Source: Meconema thalassinum (lineage: Eukaryota > Arthropoda > Insecta > Orthoptera > Tettigoniidae). From it: a stretch of 64,000 nucleotides of DNA. The position numbers were made by a program, and so were the translations under genes. Where the stretch lies: positions 135,357,846-135,421,845 of the forward strand of contig OX336388.2 in NCBI GenBank assembly GCA_946902985.2, written 5' to 3'. The notes beneath the pieces are model-generated. The model was not told the DNA's origin, searched no databases, and saw only the letters and a program-made list of their open reading frames with translations. Positions 10,586 through 19,800 of this stretch are shown in pieces (position 1 is the first letter of the stretch; the number at the start of each line of letters is the position of its first letter).

Positions 10586-11770
10586 GTCTTCTTCTTTCGG
10601 ATGGGCCTACTGGGGACCAGGCGCGGATTCAGGGGGAGGGTGACGGGGGTCATGACCCCCCCCCCCCCCAAACGGAAGACCATTTTTTTTTCAAACTCCA
10701 AAAACGAAAACACAAGAACCAGACAAATAAAACTTAACGAATTTTAACTGAAAAACAGTTTCATTTTTTTTTCATTTTATTCAATACTGAAAATATCTTT
10801 ATTGCAATTATTATGTTCTGTTACAAGTGTACATATTTACAACTTCATACCTGTTATATAAAAACGACTATTTATATAACAAAATCAACTCGTCTATTTC
10901 GTTTAGCAAACCTTGTGATTACCGAATCGATGTTCATAGTGATGTCACGATGAATGTGCAGCAATGCACAGATAGGAATTTGGGGCTTTTTTCGCACCCA
11001 AAAAATTTTGCCGACGTCCAAACTGCAAGCCTGGTTGGCAATTTAAGCTGTGACTTTCCCCCTTTGTCGGTACCAACTCGACTTGCCGAAACTGTAACGT
11101 ACCTTGACACTTTTCTCGAAGCTCGATGTAAAAGTCGCAAAACACGCCGTTGCAATTTATACGAATATTTTTGGTGTGCTAAACGCATCAAATTTCTATC
11201 CATGAAGCTTGCAAAAAAATTGGTCTGGTTTTGTACATTTGGTTATTTTGTGATTGCGTTTTTAGTGATACATTTTTTCATAACAATTTCGATTATCTGA
11301 CCCTCCCCAAAGCCAAACTCTAGATCCGCGCCTGCTGGGGGCCACGTTTGTTCAACTGCTGGGTTCTGATTTTTGCCCAGTACTGTTGCATCTCTTCCCG
11401 GTGTATTACCTTCCTTTCCTCCGACGAGGGGGTGCCTTTCCGTAGAGGTTTATCCTGAAAACCACGGACTTCCTTGAGAATATGCCTCACAGTTTGTCTG
11501 TCTTGTAGGTCTGTTAGGCCCAGTTCTTTGATATCTTTCTCAACTTCAGTCAGCCAAGTGGTACGGGCCTTCTTGTTTCGCCAGAAGGTGAACAGACGGT
11601 TGATCAGTCTGTTCGGAGGCAATCTTGCCACATGACCAGAGAAGGCTACCCTTCTTTTCCCGGCAGTCAGAAAGTCTCTCTATTTGTATGAAGAGCTCTG
11701 AGTTGTGTTGTCTCCGATATCCTCCATCTTCTAGAGCTGGTCCTAAGATTTTTTGTGAGAATTCTTCTCT
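10586..11770 (-). pseudogene. LINE C-terminal fragment interrupted by a hAT element
   Basis: The minus strand encodes VAFSGHVARLPPNRLINRLF, TFWRNKKARTTWLTEVEKDI, SSEERKVIHREEMQQYW and QLNKRGPQ. Excising the hAT at 10618-11334 with one duplicate puts a stop directly after GPQ, followed by an A/G-rich 3' tail. The related LINE end at 58480-58670 has the same layout. Confidence 0.7.
10618..11334. mobile_element. Non-autonomous hAT-like element
   Basis: The TIRs are CAGGCGCGGATTCAGGGGG and (reverse complement) CAGGCGCGGATCTAGAG. The flanks CTGGGGAC (10610-10617) and CTGGGGGC (11335-11342) are an 8-bp duplication with one change. A 157-codon open frame at 10827-11300 has no motif I recognise and is AT-rich, so it is not called as a gene. 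Confidence 0.75.
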
Positions 11771-11773
11771 CTC

Positions 11774-12340
11774 CTCTTCTTCTTCCTCTTCTTCTTCCTA
11801 GCGTTTGTCCCGCCTGGTGGCAGGGTCCGCTGTGAGGATTCGTTGTCTCCATTTCTTTCGGTCTTGAGTCATATCTGGGTGTAGATGTGCAGTCTTCAGG
11901 TCATTATGGATCGTATCAACCCACCTCTGCCTTGGTCGTCCCTTGTGCCTCTTTCCCGTGACTTCCAGGGTATATGCTGACTTAGCTAATGTGTCTTCTT
12001 CTGCACGCAGCACATGGCCAAACAGCTTAAACGGCCTTCCCGCATTTTCTGATGGATTGGTGCCAGTCCGAAACGTTTCTGTATATCAACATTGTTAACA
12101 TGATCCATTCTAGTGACGCCGCCTGTCCACCTAAGCATCCTTGTCTCCATGACGCTTAGCCGACGTTCCACCTCTTTTGTAGTGGGCCAACACTCGGTAC
12201 CATAGAGTGCGACTGGACGGATAACAGTGCGGTAGATCTTGGATTTAAGGTGGTCTTTCATCCGGCGGTCACAGGTGACACCTGTCGTCGCACGCCATTT
12301 CAACCAAGACACCTGCGTCCTTGCTCTGACCTCGTTAAAG
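11774..12340 (-). pseudogene. LINE C-terminal fragment (LYGTECW / GRPRQRW type)
   Basis: The minus strand encodes LKSKIYRTVIRPVALYGTEC, RMLRWTGGVTRMDHVNN and, after a frameshift near 12010, LEVTGKRHKGRPRQRWVDTI and DRKKWRQRI. It ends in a (GAA) tail at about 11780. These are the thumb and C-terminal regions of insect endonuclease/reverse-transcriptase LINEs. The closest relative in the window is at 52336-52950. Confidence 0.75.
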
Positions 12341-12431
12341 AATTCTTCTCTCTCTCATCTCCAATTTATCAATTAAGCCTCTTTTGTTCATTGACAGACA
12401 CTCTATGGCATTGATTATTGATTATTTGATT

Positions 12432-12735
12432 TATTGTGGTGTCTGTAGTAGGCGTAGTGTTTGCATTTGTAATTCAGGTGACGATTGGGAAGGAGGCGGT
12501 CATGGCCTTAGGTTAGGAACCCTCCCGGCATTTGCCTTGAGTAGAAGTGGGGGTACCACGGAAAACCTTTCCAGAATGGCTGGTGAGAGAATCAAATCTT
12601 CTCAGTTTTGTCTCATGAGGTTGAGCGTACGCCGTTCAAACCCTCAGATCAGAATTAAAGTTCTTAGTAGAGCCGGGAATCAAACCTGAAACTCTGAAGT
12701 GAAATCCAAAAATGCTAGCCACTACACCACAAGAG
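12432..12735 (-). repeat. SINE F (tRNA-derived), antisense
   Basis: The minus-strand head GTGGTGTAGTGGCTAGCA and B-box CAGGTTTGATTCCCGGCTC are tRNA-like. The body includes AAATGCCGGGAGGGTTCC and GGCCATGACCGCCTCC. Related pieces are at 1612, 15785, 15975 and 59930. Confidence 0.65.
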
Positions 12736-12742
12736 ATGTTTG

Positions 12743-12831
12743 GATGGTTGGTTGGTTGGTTCCTAGTTAAGCGGCTGCGACAACGCGGTCATGTAGCCCC
12801 GTGTACTTTGGGTGTGTGGAGAATATGTCTG

Positions 12832-12870
<39 letters not shown>

Positions 12871-13650
12871 TATGGCCTCGGTGCCGGGTGCAAGCTTCGT
12901 AATTTGACACCCAGAGGGTAGCTTGCATGTCGATTTCGTTGTTCCTTGAATCACTATGGAAGTCAAGGAGGTTAGATATCTAAGCTCCTTGAACACTATA
13001 GCGCTTTCTAGTAGAGAAATTAGGAACTTTGTGTTGGCGGAAACTCCCGAGATTAATTTTGCCATTATGAACACGGCCTACTGAATTCAAATGGGTTCTT
13101 TGACATGCCAACATCGTATGACATGCGTGTCGTATTTTTGCCGCCTTTCAAAAATCACTTACCACGGCCAGGAGCGAACCTGCAATCTTGGGGTTAGTAG
13201 ACCGACACGCTATCCACTCACCCACCGTGTCTGATAACCGGTGTTAATTGTGATGGCTGTATTAGTGTGTGTTATCTGTTTTAATTCAAGTAAGGACTGC
13301 AGACAATAATTTCAAGTAGTTCCTACTTTTGCTACCAAATGCTACCGTCCACGACACCTAGCTTGCGGACTTGGCTACCAGATGGCATCGCAGTCAGCAC
13401 CTGGTGGCGAATGTTGGAACTAATAGAGCGTTATCAATTCTAACCTACAAATTTGGCTTCACACAGGTGTAGTTAGTGGATGGTTCATTTTCATGCCATA
13501 AATCTATGACATGGGACCGCCGGCTTTACTTCACCTCCGAGGAAAGGCATACTGAGGGATTTTTAACGCTCTTAAAAATCCGACGACTTCGGCCTGGTTT
13601 GAACCCGCGATCTTGGGCATACAAGCTCAGCATGCTACTAACTATATGAC
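12743..13650 (-). repeat. SINE A, antisense, interrupted by SINE G
   Basis: Tail GGTTGGTTGGTTCCTAG begins at 12743. The copy resumes at 13228 after the SINE G insertion and runs to the eroded head near 13650. The missing piece corresponds exactly to one inserted element plus its target duplication. Confidence 0.8.
12836..13227 (-). repeat. SINE G (tRNA-derived), antisense, nested in SINE A
   Basis: The minus-strand head CACGGTGGGTGAGTGGATAG and B-box CAGGTTCGCTCCTGGCCG are tRNA-like, and the tail is (ATT)n. The perfect 10-bp duplication TGTCTGATAA (12826-12835 and 13228-13237) is SINE A sequence. Other copies are at 34231 and 57586. Confidence 0.85.
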
Positions 13651-14012
13651 GAACAAGTGACGTTCAACTAGAGTCTATCATCATTAACTGACCGTCATGC
13701 AAACTGCATTGAATAAAGAACGCCATAGGCTATAAGAAAATAATGAGCGTATGATTACCCTGACTCGACAAATTAATATTGCATAGCGTCAGTCTGTACC
13801 ACATTTGCGTGCTAATGCATTGTTATTATGATCTGACATCTTAAGGATAACCAGTTCTTTTTCTGTGTGCAAACATTTGAAGGTTAGTTTTAATAAGTCA
13901 AGGATTCTTTCTTTTATTCACCCATAACCTTCTTACTTCCGGTTTACTAAAGCCACAACGAAGCAAGGCCTAATGTATCGGGTTCCTCATGAAACTCAAG
14001 AGGAGCAGCTAC
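13651..14012. other. No recognised feature
   Basis: AT-rich sequence between two SINE A copies. No frame, tRNA head or inverted termini was recognised. Confidence 0.35.
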
Positions 14013-14443
14013 CGGGTTCGGATTTTTAAGAGCGTTAAAAATCCTTCAGTAGGCCTTCCTTCGGAGGGGAAGTTAAGTCGGCGGGCAAATGTCATAGATT
14101 TATGTCATGTAAAAGAACATTCCACTAATTACACTTGTGTGAAGACAAATTATAGTTTAGATTTGACTAATGCTCTTAGGTTCCAACGTTCGTCTGCGGT
14201 GGCTTCTAGTAACCGAGTTCAGAACTAGTTCTCGTTGACGGTGTCGTTTGGTAGCAAAAGTAGCAACTACTTGAAAATTGAATGTCTGCAGTCTTTACTT
14301 GAATTTTAAACAGATAACACACACTAATACAGCCATGACAATTAACACCGGTTATCAGACAGACTCTACACACACCCAAAGTACACGGGGCTACATGACC
14401 GCATTGTCGCAGCACCTGAACTGAGGAACCAACCACAAGATGC
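14013..14443 (+). repeat. SINE A, 5'-truncated
   Basis: It begins at TTCGGATTTTTAAGAGCG, lacking the tRNA head, and runs to the AGGAACCAACC tail. Confidence 0.75.
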
Positions 14444-14778
14444 CACATTTAACGCATCATAGCTAACAAAAGCGGCATCTCTTTTACTAGCGGAGTAGTT
14501 CCTTGCTCCAGGCATAGCCTGCAGTTAGATTTAACACCTCAGACCTCACAAAAAAAGTGACATCTCTTTCACCACTAGACTAGTTCCTTGCTCCATCCGT
14601 AGCCTGCGGCTAGAGTCCACTCTACATAGTATATGGAGAGCCCAAACAGAGAGTGTAATAAGTTTACGTAATGCTCCACACTTTCTCTCTTCTTCAATTA
14701 GTCAACGGTAACTCGAAAGGAGAACGCTGCTATACTCATTGGACTGACACAGGTGCCAAGATATTCTCAAAATAGTGA

Positions 14779-15755
14779 TGGTTGGTTCCTCAGTTTAGGG
14801 GCTGCGACAACGCGGTCATGTAGCCCCATGTACTTTGGATGTGTGTAGAATCTGTCTGATAACCGGTGTTAATTGTGATGGCTGTGTTGGTGTGTGTTAT
14901 CAATTATCATCATATATATTATTCTAGTAGTAGCCTATAGATCCCTCCTTCGGCGCTCACAAGCGACCGATCGTGACAAATGAGCATTCAAATGAAAGAG
15001 AATAGTCATTATCGGTGACGATTTCCACTCTAATGTCATAAATATCTATAATTTATTTAAAGAATGACTTACGGTATACAGAAATGTATGAAGTGTGCGA
15101 TATGCAGATACTGTTGCTGTAGGAAAATACGCCCCATAATTGCTGTCAACTTCACATTTTACCCGCTGTGACGCCTGTTTCGTGTCATTTTAACATTCTG
15201 AGGTCTTTTCTTTATCATTTTGCATGGATTTCAGAAACAGTAAATCATTTGGTTGAAATAAAAACATAACAACCTATCTCCATAAGTATCTCATTATAAA
15301 CCTATTGGGGAAAGCGTGGTTTATGATCATGCGAGATATCTCGCACGTGTCCGCTAGTCTGTTTTGAATTCAAGTAAGGACTGCAGACATTCAATTTTCA
15401 AGTAGTTCCTACTTTTGCCACCAAACGCCACCGTCAACTACAACTACAGTACGGTAGTTGTGAATTTGGTTATTAGATGCCACCGCAGTCGGCTCCTGGC
15501 GACGAACGTTGGAACCTAAGAGCATTAGTCAAATCTAATCTATAATTTAGCTTCACCTGAGTGTAATTATTGGGAAGATCTTTTACATGCCATACATCTA
15601 TGACATGGGACCGCCGGCTTTACTTCCCCTCCGAAGGAAGACATACTGAGGGATTTTTAGCGCTCTTAAATAATCCGAAGACTTCGGCCGGGTTTGAACC
15701 CGCGATCTTGGGCATAGAAGCTCAGCATGCTACCAACTACGCCACCGAAGCCGCC
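14779..15755 (-). repeat. SINE A, antisense, full length, split by a Helitron
   Basis: The two parts are 14779-14899 and 15358-15755. The perfect 12-bp target duplication TCAAAATAGTGA is at 14767-14778 and 15756-15767. The head reads GGCGGCTTCGGTGGCGTAGT on the minus strand. Confidence 0.88.
14900..15357 (+). mobile_element. Non-autonomous Helitron
   Basis: The 458-bp insert starts with TC and ends with CTAG. Before the end is the hairpin GCGAGATATCTCGC, 9 nt from CTAG. It lies between A (14899) and T (15358) in SINE A; joining those bases gives the uninterrupted SINE word GTGTTATCTGTTTT. These are the signatures of Helitron rolling-circle elements, which make no target duplication. A second copy is at 62713-63222. 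No Rep/helicase is encoded. Confidence 0.88.
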
Positions 15756-15784
15756 TCAAAATAGTGACTATCACAAGAATTGAT

Positions 15785-16285
15785 GGATGTCATTCCAGCC
15801 CCGATTGTGATAGGATGTGTATACAAATTGTCTGATAGCCTGTGTTATTGTGGTATCTGTACTTGTAATTCAGGCAAGGATTGGGAAGGAGATGACCGTA
15901 GCCTTAACTTGGAACCAACGCGGCATTAGCTACTAATGACACAACACCACAGTGCAGCAGGCTTTGTTGTTGTTTCTTTTGAGAGGCTTGGACATCGTCG
16001 TCATTTCAGCCCCGTGTAGAAGTTGTCTGATAACCTGTGTTATTGTGGTGTGTGTATTTAAAATGGAGGCGAGGATTGGGATGGACGCGGCCGTAGCCTT
16101 ATGTTAGGAACCACCCCAGCATTTGCTTGGAATGGAAATGGTGGTGGGGAAACACTTCTAGAATGGCCGAGGAGAAACCTAAGAGCGTTGTTTACATTCT
16201 TAACCTATCCAATTTAGCTTCACACAGGTGTAATTAGTGGAAGGTTCTTTAACATGCCATAAATCTATGACATGGGACCGCTTTT
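15785..16285 (-). repeat. SINE F fragments, the second joined to a SINE A fragment
   Basis: Two SINE F-type pieces (15785-15960 and 15970-16171) share GGTTATCAGACAA-like tail sequence and GGATTGGGA-type body words. At about 16172 the second switches directly to SINE A body (AACCTAAGAGCGTTGTTTAC), which runs to 16285. Confidence 0.55.
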
Positions 16286-16386
16286 ACAGAAGTCATGAAC
16301 ATTTCAGTCAAGCAATAACAAAGGAAAAGTTGAGAATTTTCGACAACTTCACTAAGAAATTTGACCGTCTCAATGTACTCGTATTG

Positions 16387-16571
16387 AGGGGGCGTGGTGG
16401 CGCAGCGGTCAAGCTTTTGGCCTCTCGCCAAGGTGGACTGGATTCGATTCCCAGTCAATACATTTGAAATTTTCGAAGTGAAATGCCATGTCCTGTGGTT
16501 CGGATTCCACGTAAAAAGGAGGTCCCGTGGCATATAATCACTTAATTCACGGTCACGTCAACTACAACCCT

Positions 16572-16610
<39 letters not shown>
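16387..16610 (+). repeat. SINE D (tRNA-derived) with long T tail
   Basis: The head has GTGGTGGCGCAGCGGTCAAG (A-box type) and GGATTCGATTCCCAG (B-box type). The 3' end is a run of about 47 T. The perfect 11-bp duplication TACTCGTATTG is at 16376-16386 and 16611-16621. It ends 88 bp before the acceptor of exon 1. Confidence 0.8.
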
Positions 16611-16614
<4 letters not shown>

Positions 16615-16737
16615 CGTATTGCCGATAACCAAAAACATGGCTGCAAGAAGCTATCTTCAAGGTTCATATAATAAAACACAAATACTTTTCCTCCACAGAT
16701 TATCCAGAGAGTACTGTAAAAGAAGCGACACCACAAG

Positions 16738-16876
16738 ATGACCCTTGTCCAGCCAAACCCGGAGATGCAGCTGCGTATCCGCACTGAACTAAATGAGAAT
16801 GTGGACACCAGAGCGCAGGACCTGCAGCATATCAAGGAGTGGCTTTCTAAACAGCCCCACCTGCCAGAGTTTGATG
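16738..16876 (+). CDS. CRAL-TRIO gene, coding exon 1
   Basis: The exon encodes 46 residues plus one base, beginning MTLVQPNPEMQLRIRTEL and ending HLPEFD. The acceptor is a pyrimidine-rich stretch ending in AG at 16698, so bases 16699-16737 are 5' UTR. The donor is GTAAGT at 16877. The N-terminal helix with EWLSKQPHLPE is the usual start of insect CRAL-TRIO proteins. The ATG context CACAAGATGACC is reasonable for an insect start. No ATG lies between the acceptor and this one. Confidence 0.88.
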
Positions 16877-19800
16877 GTAAGTAAAATATTAAAATCAAAT
16901 CCAAATCCAATAGTTCTAATGACTTGCCCCTGACGTGAGCCTGTGGCTGTTCCGTGGTTATTGGAGCATAAAACCCAGTTGTCTTTAATTCTAAATGAGA
17001 AATCACTATTTTCTTTTTCACTTTCACTTCGATAATGTATAATTTTCTTACCTTATTTCATCTTTAGGGGGGACATTAAACAATTGAAATTACTAACCTT
17101 GGTTAGTGCCTCAGTTTAGGGACTGAAACAACGCGGCCATGTACTGTAGGGCAGGCCCGTGTACTTTGGGTGTGTGTAAAATCTGTCAGATAACCAGTGT
17201 TAATTGTGGTGGCTGTATTAGTGTGTGTTATCTGTAATTCAGGTCAGGACTGCAGACGATCAATTTCAAGTAGTTCCTACTTTTACTACCGCCAAAGACA
17301 CCTAGCTGTGAAATTGGCTACTCGATGCCCCCGCAACCGGCACCTGATGGCGAACTTTGGAACTTAATAGAAAATGAAAATCCACAGCCTGCTTCCAGTC
17401 GACCAACCGGGTCAGGAATGGAATGAATGAAGCCCCCATCTAGCGGCGAGGATATGAACTGTGCCGGCTGCCGAGGCCTGACGCACTCCTCTGGGGCAAT
17501 GATTAAATGAATGGCAGAGGAAATGAAATGATAGTGGAGAGTGTTGCTGGAATGAAATGTTGACAGGGAAAACCGGAGTACCCGGAGAAAAACCTGTCTG
17601 CCTCCGTTTTGTCCAGCACAGATCTCACATGGAGTGACCGGGATTTGAACCACGGACTCAGCGGTGAGAGGCCGGCGTGCTGCCGCCTAAGCCACGGAGG
17701 CTTTCACGATACCAGTTACTAATAACAAAATAATCCGTACATCTCCAAATCATCCATATTGCAAGTTTTTAGGTTATCGACAACGTCCCTGTGCACAAGG
17801 AATAAAAGAATTTCACTGTAATTTACTCATAGCAGTCGTTAAGACTGCGCATTGTGAATGGCTAGGTTATCAACTACCAACTTCTGACTGCTGCTACCGA
17901 CTGCCAACTGCGCATTATGGATGGGTCTTATCATATATTGATGCTTGGACATGTGCTGTCCTACCATCGGATAGGGCAATTCTTTGTTGTCCATAGCACA
18001 CATTTAAAAGCCCTTCAAATAGTATTTGAAATAAAATTACCTTAATATTATAGTGTAGCCCAGGGCCGGCGAGAATGAGCTAGTACTAGCTTTCGCCGGC
18101 CCTGGTGTAGCCTATTCCAGGTTGTCCAGCTGTATCTTTTCAATTTGATCTGCTGTCAGCTTCAGGCCGTGTTGTACCCAGTTATGAACTTCCCAGGTGG
18201 TTTTCCCATTCGAACACACATTTCACTGTACGGTATTTTCCCTCACAAATGTTGTTAGCATTTCGTTTTCAATATATAACCACACTAAAATAGAAAATTG
18301 TCAACTCACTGCTAAGCAATGCACTGAAATGTTCACAAGTATTGCTCTGCAGTCCGATGAATAGCACACGTGCGCACTGTTCACTGTAGTTCACGACCTT
18401 CTCGTACCGCTGCGCTGTTCACGGTCAACTTTGCAATTTTAAAAACGCTCAATTCTTGTTTAATTCAAAAGTACGACCGAAATGAAAGCCAGCAGAAAAT
18501 ATATTTTGACGTGTCATAAACATCTGAATCGTAAATGATGCTTCGGTGGCGTAGTTGGTAGCATGCTGAGCTTCTATACCCAAGATCGCGGGTTCAAACC
18601 CAGCCGAAGTCGTCGGATTTTTTAGAGCGTTAAAAATTCCTCAGTATGCCTTCCTTCGGAGGGGAAGTAAAGCCGGCGGTCCCATGTCATAGGTTTATGG
18701 CATGTTAAAGAACCTTCCTCTAATTACACCTGTGTGAAGCTAAATTGTATAGGTTAAGAATGTAAACAACGCTCTTAGGTTTCTACGTTCGTTGCCAAGA
18801 GCCGACTGCGGTGACGTCTGGTAGCTAAGTTCTGAACTAGTAGTCGTTGACGGTGGCGTTTGACGGCAAAAGTAGGAACTACTTGAAAATTGATCGTCTG
18901 CAGTCCTTACTTGAATTAAAACAGATACACGCACTAATACAGTCATCTCAATTAACACCGGTTATCAGACAGATTCTTCACACACCCAAAGTACACGGGG
19001 CTACATACCGCGTTGTCGCAGCCCCTACACTTAAGAACCAACCAACCAGATTTATGGCATGTTAAAGAACCTTCCTCTAATTACACTTGTGTGAAGCTAA
19101 ATTATAGGTTAAATTTGACCAACGCTCTTAGGTTCTAACGTTCGTCACCAGGAGCCGACTGCGGTGGCATCTAGTAACCAAGTTCTGAACTAGTAGTTGT
19201 TGACGGTGGCGTTTGGCGGCAAAAGTAGGAACTACTTGAAAATTCAATGTCTATAGTCCTTACTTGAATTAAAACAGATAACACACACTAATACAGCCAT
19301 CACAATTAACACTGGTTATCAGACAGATTCTACCCACATCCAAAGTACACAGGGCTACACCGCGTTGACGCAACCCCTAAACTGAGGAACCAACCAATGA
19401 TAACCAGGGATGGAGTGTATACGTCAACTTTTATTTCTCTCTAGGCTACCAGAATGGACACTGGTTTTGAAACATCAGAGAAGATAAAATTGAGTTTTTA
19501 CACCGAAACCTAAGTTAGCGCAACCTTACGCACCACCAAATATTTTCTTCAAATAAGGTAGGCCCACAGTTATGTTGTTGGAGTGTTTTGTTCCAGATGA
19601 TCAGCGCATCATGACCTTCCTCCGCGGCTGTAAGTTCTCCCTCGAGAAGACCAAACGAAAACTAGACATGTATTTCACCATGAGGGGAGCAGTACCCGAG
19701 TTCTTCACTAACAGAGACGTGACCAGACCAGAGTTGCGGGAGATGCTTGACCTCGTGTGAGTATATGCCCAATATGATTGTTATAGTCCAAACCATGGAG

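Noticed and set aside
10827..11300. 157-codon open frame inside the hAT element
   Set aside because: AT-rich, no recognisable domain, not in a position or with motifs expected of a hAT transposase. Probably a chance frame.
12763..13074. 103-codon minus frame with a poly-Tyr run
   Set aside because: The run is the (TAA)n tail of SINE G read in one frame; the rest is SINE text.
18539..18615. tRNA genes at the SINE heads (also at 9974, 16387, 27487, 30221, 48650, 56226, 59475)
   Set aside because: The A- and B-box-like words are real but the cloverleafs are incomplete and the sequence runs on into repeated SINE bodies with tails and target duplications.
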